Shown here one piece after another: positions 50,816-59,685 of a stretch of DNA of 64,000 bases; the first letter of the stretch is position 1; each line of letters opens with the position of its first letter. A program made the position numbers and the translations under genes. Source of the stretch: an uncultured Clostridia bacterium (GTDB taxonomy: Bacteria; Bacillota; Clostridia; Oscillospirales; Acutalibacteraceae); assembly GCA_944384855.1 (NCBI GenBank), contig CALWUY010000065.1:1-64000 (forward strand), in the 5' to 3' direction. The notes below the pieces were generated by a model. That model saw only the letters and a program-made list of their open reading frames with translations, made no database searches and was not told where the DNA came from.

Positions 50816-52762
50816 ATGATTAAGATAACTTTAAAAGACGGATCAGTAAAAGAATATCCCGAAGGTATTACTGCCTTTGAGATAGCAAAAGATCTCAGTA
50901 TGGGATTAGCCAAAAACGCCTGTGCTGCGAGAATCAACGGCAAAAATGCAGATTTGCGCACCGCAATTACAGAAGACTGTAATTTAGAAATTCTTACATT
51001 CGACGATGAATACGGGAAGTGGACTTTCAGACATACTGCATCTCATATATTGGCGCAGGCGGTAAAGCGGATTTTTCCCGAGGCGAAGCTCGCTATAGGT
51101 CCTGCTGTGGATAACGGTTTCTATTATGACTTTGATGTAGAAACCAGCTTCACTCCCGAAGATTTAGAAAAAATTGAAGCCGAAATGAAAAAAATCGTTA
51201 AAGAAGATATAAAATTAGAGCGTTTTTCGATGTCAAGAGATGAGGCAGTCAAATATTTTGAAGACAAGAACGAGCCTTACAAGGTAGAGCTTGCAGAGGG
51301 AATTGATGACGGGGAAGAAATCTCTTTTTATAAACAGGGAGATTTCACGGATCTTTGTGCAGGAGCTCATTTAATGAGCACCTCACAGGTAAAGGCGTTC
51401 AAGCTTACCTCCGCTACCGGCGCTTACTGGCGCGGAGACTCCTCTAAAAAAATGCTCTGCCGTGTTTACGGAACGGCTTTTCCGAAAGCCAGCGAGCTTG
51501 AAGCGTATCTTAATATGCTTGAAGAAGCAAAGAAACGCGACCATAATAAGTTAGGAAGAGAGCTTGAATACTTTACAACAGTAGATATCATCGGTCAGGG
51601 ACTGCCTATTTTGCTACCTAAAGGCGCCAAAGTTATCCAGATACTCCAGCGTTTTGTTGAGGACGAGGAATATAAGCGCGGCTGGCAGCTGACTAAGACC
51701 CCGTATATGGCGAAACGCGAGCTGTACAAGCTTTCGGGACACTGGGACCATTACCTTGACGGCATGTTTGTTTTAGGCGATCCGCAGGACGAAACCAAGG
51801 AATGCTTTGCCCTTCGTCCTATGACCTGCCCGTTCCAGTACCAGGCGTACCTGAACCGTGCGAGATCATACCGTGACCTTCCTCTCAGATATAATGAGAC
51901 CTCTACCCTGTTCAGAAATGAGGATTCGGGTGAAATGCACGGTCTTATAAGAGTTCGTCAGTTCACTATTTCCGAAGGACATTTGATGTGTACGCCCGAA
52001 CAGCTTGAACAGGAATTCAAATCGTGTCTTGAGCTTGCGATTTATATGCTCAAAACCTTAGGACTTTACGAAGACGTATCTTACCGTTTTTCTCAGTGGG
52101 ATCCTGAGGACAGAGAAAAATATATAGGTACGGATGAACAGTGGAATGAAGCTCAGAATGTGATGTCTAAAATTCTTGATCACCTTGAAATTCCTTATAA
52201 GGTGGGAGTCGGCGAAGCGGCGTTCTACGGACCTAAGCTTGATATCCAGATAAAAAATGTTTACGGTAAAGAAGATACGCTGATAACCATACAAATAGAC
52301 CAGCTTCTTGCTGAGAAATTCGGTATGGAATATGTCGACCGCGACGGCCAGAAGAAAAATCCATACATTATTCATCGTACTTCTATCGGATGCTACGAAC
52401 GCACGCTCGCCCTGCTTATAGAAAAGTATGCCGGCGCATTCCCTCTCTGGCTGGCTCCGGTTCAGATAAAAATTCTGCCTATCGCAGACAGGCATCTTGA
52501 CTATGCTTATGAGGTCAAGTCGGCTCTTGAAGCAAAAGGCATGAGAATAGAAATCGATGACCGCAACGAGAAAATCGGTTATAAGATCCGTGAAGCCCGG
52601 CTTCAGAAGGTTCCGTATATGCTTATTATAGGCGACAGCGAAGTAGAAAAGCGTGAAGTATCTGTCCGCAGGCGCGGAGAAGACGGAGATCTCGGCGCTA
52701 TGAGCATTGACGATTTCATCTCAAGGGCGTCAGATGAAATAAACAGCAAAACCATAAATTAA
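50816..52762 (+). CDS. thrS: Threonyl-tRNA synthetase
   Basis: 648 residues from ATG 50816 (CGGAGG 9 bases upstream); the longer frame from 50645 lies in the T-box leader and is not used. TGS domain (residues 1-62), editing domain with HTASHILAQAVKRIFPEAKLAIG near 72 and the second zinc-like motif CAGAHL, catalytic core with EMHGLIRVRQFTISEGHLMC and LRPMTCPFQYQAYLNRARSY (zinc-binding Cys, motif 2), and a C-terminal anticodon-binding domain beginning PLWLAPVQIKILPIADRH. Charges tRNA-Thr. Regulated by the T-box. Confidence 0.97.
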   Translation: MIKITLKDGSVKEYPEGITAFEIAKDLSMGLAKNACAARINGKNADLRTAITEDCNLEILTFDDEYGKWTFRHTASHILAQAVKRIFPEAKLAIGPAVDNGFYYDFDVETSFTPEDLEKIEAEMKKIVKEDIKLERFSMSRDEAVKYFEDKNEPYKVELAEGIDDGEEISFYKQGDFTDLCAGAHLMSTSQVKAFKLTSATGAYWRGDSSKKMLCRVYGTAFPKASELEAYLNMLEEAKKRDHNKLGRELEYFTTVDIIGQGLPILLPKGAKVIQILQRFVEDEEYKRGWQLTKTPYMAKRELYKLSGHWDHYLDGMFVLGDPQDETKECFALRPMTCPFQYQAYLNRARSYRDLPLRYNETSTLFRNEDSGEMHGLIRVRQFTISEGHLMCTPEQLEQEFKSCLELAIYMLKTLGLYEDVSYRFSQWDPEDREKYIGTDEQWNEAQNVMSKILDHLEIPYKVGVGEAAFYGPKLDIQIKNVYGKEDTLITIQIDQLLAEKFGMEYVDRDGQKKNPYIIHRTSIGCYERTLALLIEKYAGAFPLWLAPVQIKILPIADRHLDYAYEVKSALEAKGMRIEIDDRNEKIGYKIREARLQKVPYMLIIGDSEVEKREVSVRRRGEDGDLGAMSIDDFISRASDEINSKTIN

Positions 52763-52780
52763 TATAATATCTAATTAACA

Positions 52781-52808
52781 AGCAGAGACAGCAAAAACTG
52801 TCTCTGCT
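52781..52808 (+). terminator. Terminator after thrS
   Basis: AGCAGAGACAG (52781-52791) and CTGTCTCTGCT (52798-52808), followed by TTTGTTATTTTA. Confidence 0.85.
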
Positions 52809-52912
52809 TTTGTTATTTTATAATTTATATAATTTTTTTGATTTCCGTTATGCTCAGGAAAGCCTTTGAATAATTTTTATCCGATATGCAACTATATTTA
52901 CTGCCGCCTTTT

Positions 52913-53262
52913 TTATTTTTTTACAAACTCAGGAAATTTCGCGAATATATTTTTCAGATCGGAGTCTGTAATTACATCATACCGATAAAGTCTCTCCACC
53001 GAAACTTCACCCCATCCGTAGCAATCCTGGTTATTATATTTATTAAATACAAAAATACCTTGATCTTCCTTATGAATATAATCATATTCACCCACTTTTT
53101 CAACAATTGTTTCTCTGTCTGAACCCCCATTATAACTTAAAGATACTATTACTTTACCGTTGTACATTTTACCGTAGTATTTTTCAATGAATATATCCGA
53201 TAACTTTTTAATTCTGTTTTAATGCCGCTCTCTTCAAATGATTTTGACAAATATATTGAATA
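52913..53262 (-). pseudogene. Decayed copy of the BlaR-like sensor tail
   Basis: An 84-codon frame from ATG 53167 has no ribosome binding site. The coding sense extends upstream: in the same frame DIFIEKYYGKMYNGKV, and one frame over, across an AAAAA run near 53205, YLSKSFEESGIKTELK, reaching a stop at 53263. DIFIEKYYG-x-GKVIVSL parallels DIYIEKYYGTYSDGSVVISV in the C-terminal domain of the intact BlaR-type protein (53317-54840), and the order of the rest also fits. So it is a duplicated, frameshifted remnant of that domain lying just behind the parent gene. Confidence 0.65.
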
Positions 53263-53316
53263 TTAATTTTTAATATTATATACATTCGCCTTATCTAAAT
53301 CACCGTAATTATCCTT

Positions 53317-54840
53317 TTAATTATATATCTCGCCATTATAGGTAATAACATCAGGATTATTATTGAAAAGTTCATCTATTGATTTTGCTGATATTAAGCC
53401 TTCCTGAAAAGCTGTATCCAACAGTTCTACCCGTCCTTTATAATAAACATACGGACGAAAATTGGAATTGACCACATATCCGCTCACCTCATACACAGCA
53501 GGATATAAAATAGCTACGTCAGGACGTTGATAAGCCTCACCACGTTTATCTACAAAACCCACACTGATTACAACGCTGCCATCGGAATACGTACCGTAAT
53601 ACTTCTCTATATAAATATCCTCTACACTGTACTCACCGAATCTTAAATCAAGAATATCCTTGATATCCTTAACGATTTTTATATCCAGATTTCCGAAGTT
53701 GTCGCGCTCATTTATATATTCGTCAGATTCGTCGGATTTTGCAGGCGATGAGCCTGAAACCGGTGTTTCTGCTTTGCTTGAAGTAATAGTGCTGACTGTT
53801 ATCTCAGATTCGGCAGAAGTGTCTTCACTCGAAAGTTTTTCTTTTTCATCATCAGACGGTACGACAGCTTCCGTGGAATCAGGCTTATTCTCAGACTTTT
53901 TACTATCCACAGGATCGGTCAAAAAAGCCACCAGTAAACATCCGCACAAAATTATAGACGCCGATATGATCCACAAAGAAGGTTTTTTATAATTTAAGAT
54001 ATTTTTTATTCTGTCCTTTACACTGATCTCGCCAAATGCCAGCGGATTGATATTTAACGTTTTTTTCTTTATACTGCAATTAAGCAGCGCTTCGGAATAC
54101 GGCGCTTTATATTCTTCACCGTGCCGTTTTATTACTCTTTCATCACAGGCAAATTCAATGTCACGGCAAAATGCAATATATGCCGCCCAAACAAGCGGAT
54201 TAAACCAATAAACCGTAAGAAATGCAAATGCCAAAGGTTTCCACAAATAATCGCGTCTTTCAATGTGCGCCGTTTCATGTGCCGTTACATATTCCTTATA
54301 TTCCCTGTCCATATTTGAGGGAATATATATCTTCGGTTTTATGATTCCCATTATAAAAGGCGTTTCTATTCTGTCGCACAAAACTGTATTATCAGCATCG
54401 GGCATACCTTCCCTTATACGTAAATATATCTTTCTGTAACTTACTGCTGTATAAATAAGCATTGAAATGATGCCGGTTATCCATACCGCCGTAATAATAT
54501 ACACTATCACGTTTATGGGACTTATACTATTCTCCACACTCGGAGCCAAGACTTCGGAAATAACAGGGTTAACCGTATTATTTACCGTTTCAAATCCGCT
54601 GTTTATAGCGGGAGCTTTGCTTTCGGCTATATCCTGCGGTATCGTGCTTGTGCTCGGTATAAGGCTTAATATGCTTTTAATTGAAAAAGGCAATACAAGA
54701 CGTATCCCGACTAAGCTCCAGAGCGCGGCGTTTATCCATTTTGGTATTTTCTTAAACAAAATTCTTATCAGAAGTATGGCAAGCACTATCCAGCCTGCTG
54801 ATATGCTCATATTAACCAGTTTCAGGAATATATCACTCAT
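53317..54840 (-). CDS. BlaR1/MecR1-type M56 metalloprotease sensor with unusual C-terminal domain
   Basis: 507 residues. Four membrane helices (about 13-30, 36-52, 110-132 and 296-313) surround the cytoplasmic protease domain: TPFIMGIIKPKIYIPSNM, HETAH at 188-192 (HExxH) and CRDIEFACDERVIKRHG with the third ligand. The exterior part is a Ser/Thr/Glu-rich linker (about 320-375) and a 120-residue domain that is not the penicillin-binding sensor of true BlaR1, as no SxxK-SxN-KTG series is present. So the signal sensed may not be a beta-lactam. AGGAGG precedes the ATG. Coupled to the repressor gene, 11 bases apart. Confidence 0.87.
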   Translation of the reverse strand: MSDIFLKLVNMSISAGWIVLAILLIRILFKKIPKWINAALWSLVGIRLVLPFSIKSILSLIPSTSTIPQDIAESKAPAINSGFETVNNTVNPVISEVLAPSVENSISPINVIVYIITAVWITGIISMLIYTAVSYRKIYLRIREGMPDADNTVLCDRIETPFIMGIIKPKIYIPSNMDREYKEYVTAHETAHIERRDYLWKPLAFAFLTVYWFNPLVWAAYIAFCRDIEFACDERVIKRHGEEYKAPYSEALLNCSIKKKTLNINPLAFGEISVKDRIKNILNYKKPSLWIISASIILCGCLLVAFLTDPVDSKKSENKPDSTEAVVPSDDEKEKLSSEDTSAESEITVSTITSSKAETPVSGSSPAKSDESDEYINERDNFGNLDIKIVKDIKDILDLRFGEYSVEDIYIEKYYGTYSDGSVVISVGFVDKRGEAYQRPDVAILYPAVYEVSGYVVNSNFRPYVYYKGRVELLDTAFQEGLISAKSIDELFNNNPDVITYNGEIYN

Positions 54841-54851
54841 AATACAGCCTC

Positions 54852-55211
54852 CTATTTTCTGTATTGCTCTATAAGCTCACGCAAATATTTTAACTCGCTC
54901 TCCCCTAACTGTTTTTTTGATGTAAAAGCGGTCAGAAATGCCGGCAAAGAACCGTCAAACACTTCTTCTACAAATCTTTCGCTTTGCAATGAATAGAATT
55001 CTTCTCTCGAAAGCCTGGAACTTACAACAGCATTCTCATTCTTGAAAATCCCTTTTTCACAAAGCCTTTTGAGTACCGTATAAGTTGTAGATTTTTTCCA
55101 ATTAAGCTCTTTTGCGGCTATTTTCACAAGCTCGGGCGACGCTACCGGCTCCATTTTCCATATAATATCCGCAAACCGTGATTCTACTGCTCCCAAATTT
55201 ATATCTGACAC
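54852..55211 (-). CDS. BlaI/MecI/CopY-family repressor
   Basis: About 119 residues. Winged helix with ESRFADIIWKMEPVASPELVKIAAKELNWKKSTTYTVLKRLCEKGIFKNEN (standard BlaI phrase WKKSTxxTxLxRLxxKG), then a C-terminal dimerisation helix domain. The ATG at 55220 touches the AAAGGAG ribosome binding site with no spacer; GTG at 55211 is 9 bases from it and is the better start. The repressor would bind the two TACACC-TGTA sites at 55232-55267 and be cleaved when the M56 protein is activated. Confidence 0.9.
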   Translation of the reverse strand: MSDINLGAVESRFADIIWKMEPVASPELVKIAAKELNWKKSTTYTVLKRLCEKGIFKNENAVVSSRLSREEFYSLQSERFVEEVFDGSLPAFLTAFTSKKQLGESELKYLRELIEQYRK

Positions 55212-55231
55212 ATTAATCATCTCCTTTGGAT

Positions 55232-55242
55232 TACACCTTGTA
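55232..55242. promoter_or_regulatory. BlaI-type operator 1
   Basis: TACACCTTGTA, TACA/TGTA dyad, in the leader of the repressor gene; centre 25 bases from operator 2. Confidence 0.72.
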
Positions 55243-55252
55243 GTCTATAATT

Positions 55253-55281
55253 AGTTTACACCGTGTAGTTCTATTTGTCAA
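55253..55281 (-). promoter_or_regulatory. Promoter of the BlaI-BlaR pair
   Basis: Perfect TTGACA (55281-55276), 17-base spacer, TAAACT (55258-55253). Operator 2 covers the spacer and the edge of the -10. Confidence 0.78.
55257..55267. promoter_or_regulatory. BlaI-type operator 2
   Basis: TACACCGTGTA, a perfect 5-bp-arm dyad within the promoter spacer. Confidence 0.78.
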
Positions 55282-55301
55282 GCATTTTCAGATAAAAAAA
55301 T

Positions 55302-55354
55302 TCTGCAATGAACATATAGTTAGTGTGAAAACACGAACTGTTTGTTCATTACAG
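55302..55354 (-). terminator. Terminator after the ZIP transporter gene
   Basis: A long hairpin: TCTGCAATGAACA pairs with TGTTCATTACAGA (one mismatch), and inside it GTGT-GAAA-ACAC with flanking AGTT/AACT. On the minus strand it is followed by ATTTTTTTATC. 10 bases past the stop at 55365. Confidence 0.83.
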
Positions 55355-55364
55355 AACCTATTCA

Positions 55365-56114
55365 TCAAAATATTGCGTCTGTTATAAGCATAATACTGAA
55401 ACCGGCAAGCAGCGCGTAAGTAGCTCCTCTCTCGCTTCCGTGGGAATGTGTCTCAGGGATCATTTCATCACTTATTACATAAAGCATTGTTCCGCCCGCG
55501 AAGCTGAGCGCAAACGGAAGAATGGCAGATGCCACACTTACGGCAAAATGCCCTAACAGCGTTCCGATTACCTCTATTGCGCCCGTGAATACGGCACAAA
55601 TGAATGTTTTCCGAGGCGATACACCGGCAGAAAGCATAGGACCTATTATTACCATTCCCTCCGGGATATTTTGAAGCGCAATACCTCCCGCAATTATCAA
55701 TGCCTGAGTATTATCTCCTGAACCAAACCCCACTCCTGCCGCTATACCCTCCGGTAAATTGTGTATAGCGACAGCCGAAACAAATAATAATACCTTGTTT
55801 AAGTCAGCATTGTTTCCGTTTTCTATATCACTGTCTACGATTTTGTGCAGATGCGGTACAATTTTATCAATTAAATTTAAACACGCCGCTCCCACAAAAA
55901 TACCGATAACCGCATATACAATTCCGTATTTGCCTCCATAATCGATCGAAGGCAGTATGAGCCCTAAAATTGATGCCGCCAGCATTATCCCGGCAGCAAA
56001 TGAAAGCACTATGTCGGAAAACTTATGTGATATTTCCTTGAATATAAATCCTATTAATGCGCCTATTACCGTAGCTCCGCCGACTCCGACAGCTGTTAAT
56101 ATAACTAATTCCAT
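55365..56114 (-). CDS. ZIP-family divalent metal transporter
   Basis: 249 residues, about eight hydrophobic helices. The metal-binding motifs lie in VAIHNLPEGIAAGVGFGSG (HNxPEG, near residue 117) and GIALQNIPEGMVIIGPML (QNxPEG, near 145). It moves zinc, iron or manganese into the cytoplasm; metal not predictable. AGGAG precedes the ATG by 9 bases. It lies 63 bases behind the rubredoxin gene with a hairpin between, so part of its transcription may be read-through. Confidence 0.9.
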   Translation of the reverse strand: MELVILTAVGVGGATVIGALIGFIFKEISHKFSDIVLSFAAGIMLAASILGLILPSIDYGGKYGIVYAVIGIFVGAACLNLIDKIVPHLHKIVDSDIENGNNADLNKVLLFVSAVAIHNLPEGIAAGVGFGSGDNTQALIIAGGIALQNIPEGMVIIGPMLSAGVSPRKTFICAVFTGAIEVIGTLLGHFAVSVASAILPFALSFAGGTMLYVISDEMIPETHSHGSERGATYALLAGFSIMLITDAIF

Positions 56115-56135
56115 ATACAGTAACTCCTGAAAATA

Positions 56136-56165
56136 ATCCGCATTATAAGCAGCTATAATGCGGAT
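56136..56165 (-). terminator. Hairpin between rubredoxin and ZIP genes
   Basis: ATCCGCATTATA (56136-56147) and TATAATGCGGAT (56154-56165), perfect 12-bp arms, followed on the minus strand by TATTTTC. Weak T-run: may be a partial terminator, or an operator for a metal regulator. Confidence 0.55.
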
Positions 56166-56177
56166 CGTTTACGCTGT

Positions 56178-56336
56178 TTATTCCTTGGTGAAGCTGTCTT
56201 TTCCGACTCCGCAAAGAGGACAGACAAAATCTTCAGGCAAATCTTCAAATTTTGTGCCGGCCGCTATTTTGAGATCGCTGTCACCCAGTTCCTCGTCATA
56301 TACCCAGCCGCATACATCACATACATATTTACTCAT
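56178..56336 (-). CDS. Rubredoxin
   Basis: 52 residues: [18 protein letters not shown] at the start and [14 protein letters not shown] near the end give the two CxxC knuckles (Cys6/Cys9 and Cys39/Cys42) that bind one iron, plus the conserved Tyr/Trp core. GGAGGTAA stands before ATG 56336. It lies 17 bases behind the flavodiiron protein gene, so it is probably a separate soluble electron carrier for it, in addition to the rubredoxin domain fused to that enzyme. Confidence 0.93.
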   Translation of the reverse strand: MSKYVCDVCGWVYDEELGDSDLKIAAGTKFEDLPEDFVCPLCGVGKDSFTKE

Positions 56337-56353
56337 TTTTTTACCTCCTGAAA

Positions 56354-58144
56354 TTATTCTATTTTTTCAAAATCAGACGCTCCGTGCTTGCACAGCGGAC
56401 AAATGAAATCATCCGGAAGCGTTTCACCCTCATAAATATATCCGCATATCTTGCATACATAACCTTTTTTGCCTTCGGTCTGAGGCTTTGGCTTTACATT
56501 GCTGTGATAATACGAATATGTCATTGTTTCCTTATCCGAAAGAACCCTTGATTCGGTTACGGAACAGATAAACATACCGTGGGTATCAAGATCAATATAC
56601 TTCTCAACCTTAAGCGACATAAACGAATTTATATATCTCGGTAAAAATACCAGTCCGTTATCCGAACGCAGTATCTGCGTATCTGCAAACTTATCGGTAT
56701 TTCTTCCGCTTGCGAATCCGAATTTTTCAAATATTGAAAACGGCGCGTCCTGCGACAGACAGTTTATATTCATAATTCCGCTTTGTTTGATTATATGGTG
56801 TGAATAATTCGCCTTATTAATTGTAACGGCTATACGGTTAGGTGTATCGGTAACCTGCGTAACCGTATTTACAATAAGACCGTTATCCTTTTTGCCGTCA
56901 TTGGAAGTTACTACATACAATCCGTATCCGATGTTGAACAACGCCGTTAAATCATTTTTATTTGCCGTAGAATCCTGCTGAGATAAATAATCACGGCACA
57001 GCTCATCGGCCAGCAAATTAATCTGATTTGAACTTTCTTCATTAAGCGATGAAAGAATTCTGACAGAATTTTCCGCAAATGTCAGATTTTTGCAGCCCTC
57101 CAGCATACCCTTCATTATCTTCGCCGCTAAAGGAGCCCAGCTTCCGTTTTCTATAAACGCAACCGTGCGATTACTGAAATTGCGTTCGGTCAAATTGATT
57201 ATAAACTCACGCATAAACGGAAAAATCTCTGCATTATAAGTAGTCGTTGCGAGAACCAATTTGCTGTACCTGAACGCGTCCTCTACCGCCTCTGCCATAT
57301 CACACCGTGCAAGATCGTTCACAACTACCTTAGGGCACCCGTTTGCCTCCAGCTTTTCGGCAAGCTGAATAACCGCTTTCTTGGTATGTCCGTAAACCGA
57401 TGTATACGCGATTACTATTCCCTCTTCTTCGGGCTGATAGCTTGACCATATATCATATAATTTAATATAATATCCGATATTTTCAGAAAGTACCGGACCG
57501 TGAAGCGGACATATCTTTTCTATTTCCAGTCCTGCCGCTTTCTTGAGCAGATTCTGTACCTGCGTACCGTACTTTCCTACAATACCTATATAATATCTTC
57601 TGGCTTCGCATGCCCAGTCCTCTTCTACATCCAATGCTCCGAATTTTCCGAAACCGTCAGCTGAAAACAGTACTTTTTCTTTCGCGTCATAGGTTACCAT
57701 AACCTCAGGCCAATGAACCATAGGAGCGGCAACAAATGTAAGCAGGTGACTTCCTAAATCAAGTGTATCGCCCTCTCCTACCACTATCTGCCTGTCCGCA
57801 AAATCGGTACCGAAGAAGTTTTTCATCATCCCGAATGCCTTTGCAGAGGATACTATTTTAGTGTCGGGATAATTTTTAGTGAAATTAAGTATGTTGGCCG
57901 AATGATCCGGCTCCATGTGCTGAATAATTAAGTAATCCGGCTTTCTTCCCGACAATGCATTTTCAATATTGTCCAGCCATTCATGCGTAAAAGCAGCGTC
58001 AACCGTATCTATGACCGCCGTCTTGCTGTCGATTACCGCATAGGAATTATAGCTCATACCGTTAGGAACGCTGTACTGCCCTTCAAATAAGTCTATATTA
58101 TGATCATTTACACCTATATATTTTATATCTTCTGTGATAAACAT
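56354..58144 (-). CDS. Flavodiiron protein fused to flavin reductase and rubredoxin domains
   Basis: 596 residues. The beta-lactamase-like diiron domain has all ligands: [10 protein letters not shown] (H-x-E-x-D-H, near residue 80), [11 protein letters not shown] (His), [11 protein letters not shown] (Asp) and [15 protein letters not shown] (His). A flavodoxin domain with [16 protein letters not shown] starts near 240. A flavin-reductase-like domain follows (about 395-545; [33 protein letters not shown]). The last 37 residues are a rubredoxin, [13 protein letters not shown] and [14 protein letters not shown]. It reduces O2 or NO to water or N2O, with most of the electron chain in one polypeptide. 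GAGGTG precedes the ATG. Confidence 0.95.
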   Translation of the reverse strand: MFITEDIKYIGVNDHNIDLFEGQYSVPNGMSYNSYAVIDSKTAVIDTVDAAFTHEWLDNIENALSGRKPDYLIIQHMEPDHSANILNFTKNYPDTKIVSSAKAFGMMKNFFGTDFADRQIVVGEGDTLDLGSHLLTFVAAPMVHWPEVMVTYDAKEKVLFSADGFGKFGALDVEEDWACEARRYYIGIVGKYGTQVQNLLKKAAGLEIEKICPLHGPVLSENIGYYIKLYDIWSSYQPEEEGIVIAYTSVYGHTKKAVIQLAEKLEANGCPKVVVNDLARCDMAEAVEDAFRYSKLVLATTTYNAEIFPFMREFIINLTERNFSNRTVAFIENGSWAPLAAKIMKGMLEGCKNLTFAENSVRILSSLNEESSNQINLLADELCRDYLSQQDSTANKNDLTALFNIGYGLYVVTSNDGKKDNGLIVNTVTQVTDTPNRIAVTINKANYSHHIIKQSGIMNINCLSQDAPFSIFEKFGFASGRNTDKFADTQILRSDNGLVFLPRYINSFMSLKVEKYIDLDTHGMFICSVTESRVLSDKETMTYSYYHSNVKPKPQTEGKKGYVCKICGYIYEGETLPDDFICPLCKHGASDFEKIE

Positions 58145-58173
58145 TTTTACACCTCTACATATCTAATAAATAT

Positions 58174-58201
58174 AGTATAACATATTTCACCGAATATTCA
58201 A
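58174..58201 (-). promoter_or_regulatory. Promoter of the flavodiiron-rubredoxin operon
   Basis: TTGAAT (58201-58196), 16-base spacer, TATACT (58179-58174) on the minus strand, 30 bases before the ATG at 58144. Confidence 0.6.
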
Positions 58202-58276
58202 TACGAATTTTCGTTTTTCCGTAATTTACAATTTATTCTGCAGGCTGCTGTTTTCGGCGACTTTAAGATAAAAAAA

Positions 58277-58294
58277 TGCGGCGTTCCCGCCGCA
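58277..58294 (-). terminator. Terminator after the dCMP deaminase gene
   Basis: TGCGGCG (58277-58283) and CGCCGCA (58288-58294), 4-base loop, followed on the minus strand by TTTTTTTATC. Confidence 0.8.
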
Positions 58295-58356
58295 AAATAT
58301 ATATTTTTCTGTCATTACGAAACAACTCTGATCAACTGTTTTTATCTTGTCTTGAA

Positions 58357-58836
58357 TTATAGTTGTATCGTTACTTCTTTGTCGCTTTTTTTATACATGC
58401 GATACTTGACCGAAGCTGTATCAAACATCCTTTTTGCCGCTATAACACTGTCTGAGTCGGAATATTTGTCCGACATATACACTACCTCCGATATACCGGA
58501 CTGTATTATTGCCTTGGCGCACTCATTGCATGGAAACAGAGTAGTGTATACCGTGCAGTCCTTAACGCTTCCTACGGCACAGTTCAAAATCGCGTTGAAT
58601 TCAGCATGACAAACATAAAGATACTTTGAGTCGAGTGCGCTGTCATTCTTGTCCCACGGGTACTCGTCATCGCTGCAGCAGCGTGGCATACCGTTATATC
58701 CCATGGAAAGTATCCGTTTATCGCTGTTTACGATACAGGCTCCTACCTGAGTGGACGGGTCTTTGCTTCGCATCGCCGACAGCACAGCTATTCCCATGAA
58801 GTATTCATCCCAGCTTAAATAATCCTCTCTTTTCAC
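58357..58836 (-). CDS. Deoxycytidylate (dCMP) deaminase
   Basis: About 159 residues. Zinc site and proton shuttle: CHAEFNAILN (HAE) near residue 82 and LFPCNECAKAIIQSGI (PCxxC) near 110. N-terminal WDEYFMGIAVLSAMRSKDPSTQVGACIV is the ComEB/dCMP deaminase pattern. Converts dCMP to dUMP for dTTP supply. GTG at 58845 is part of the GAGGTGA ribosome binding site; the GTG at 58836, 8 bases on, is the better start. Confidence 0.9.
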   Translation of the reverse strand: MKREDYLSWDEYFMGIAVLSAMRSKDPSTQVGACIVNSDKRILSMGYNGMPRCCSDDEYPWDKNDSALDSKYLYVCHAEFNAILNCAVGSVKDCTVYTTLFPCNECAKAIIQSGISEVVYMSDKYSDSDSVIAAKRMFDTASVKYRMYKKSDKEVTIQL

Positions 58837-58948
58837 TTCCGTCACCTCATATTAGATTTTATACTTTTTCCCTTGATTTTTCAACACTTCTTTTAATTTT
58901 ATACTTAAATCTGCCGCCCGCATAATAATCCGCAACCGCAAACATAAT

Positions 58949-59617
58949 TCAGCCGCGTCTGTTAAGCCGCATTATAATTTCCGTTATTTTTTCAGGAGAA
59001 TCTACTATGTATGAAGCTCCGTTATTTTTCAGTTCATCTTCTGTTCTGAATCCCCACAGCACTCCTATACCGATTATTCCGGCATTCTTAGCCGCTGCCA
59101 TATCCATTCCCGAATCCCCCGCCAGAACGCATTCTCCGGTATGTACTCCCAGTTCCGATACCACTTTAAGCGTCAGCGCCGGATCCGGCTTTGCCGGATA
59201 ATCTTCTCTTTTTCCGCAGATTATATCAAAACACTCCGTACCGAACAGTTTTCCCACTACCGCCTCTGCCGGCTTCTGCGATTTGTTGGATATTACCGCC
59301 GTTTTCAGTTTCAGTTTCTTTATATCTTTAAGCAGCCTTTCAATTCCCGGATATACCCGGGTATGATCTGCGAAATGCTCCCCGTAGTGATCCATAAACA
59401 CTTTCAGAACCGTGTTCAAGGTATCTTTATCACGTTTGTCCTCAGGTAAAACCCTTTCTATCAGCTTAGGCATACCGTCTCCCACAAAGTATTTGTATTT
59501 ATACGTTTCAAACGTAGGAAATCCAAAACGCGTCAGCGCATAATTCGTACTTACCGCCAAATCCTCAAGCGAATTCACAAGTGTACCGTCTAAATCAAAT
59601 AAAACAGCCTTAATCAT
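58949..59617 (-). CDS. Phosphoglycolate phosphatase-like HAD hydrolase
   Basis: 222 residues. HAD motifs: FDLDGTLVNS (nucleophile Asp8), AVISNKSQKPAEAV (Ser/Thr), CGKREDYPAKPDPA (Lys) and VLAGDSGMDMAAAKNAG (metal Asp). The helical cap lies at about residues 18-85. Gph/PpaX-type enzymes remove phosphate from 2-phosphoglycolate or pyrophosphate. AGAGGA precedes the ATG. Close after rpmB, but with a terminator between. Confidence 0.85.
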   Translation of the reverse strand: MIKAVLFDLDGTLVNSLEDLAVSTNYALTRFGFPTFETYKYKYFVGDGMPKLIERVLPEDKRDKDTLNTVLKVFMDHYGEHFADHTRVYPGIERLLKDIKKLKLKTAVISNKSQKPAEAVVGKLFGTECFDIICGKREDYPAKPDPALTLKVVSELGVHTGECVLAGDSGMDMAAAKNAGIIGIGVLWGFRTEDELKNNGASYIVDSPEKITEIIMRLNRRG

Positions 59618-59646
59618 AATAATCCTCTAACCTATATACAAAAATC

Positions 59647-59665
59647 CCCTCAGCAAAGCTGAGGG
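59647..59665 (-). terminator. Terminator after rpmB
   Basis: CCCTCAGC (59647-59654), AAA loop, GCTGAGGG (59658-59665), followed on the minus strand by GATTTTTGT. Confidence 0.8.
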
Positions 59666-59685
59666 TTATTTGCAAGAAATTTAAC

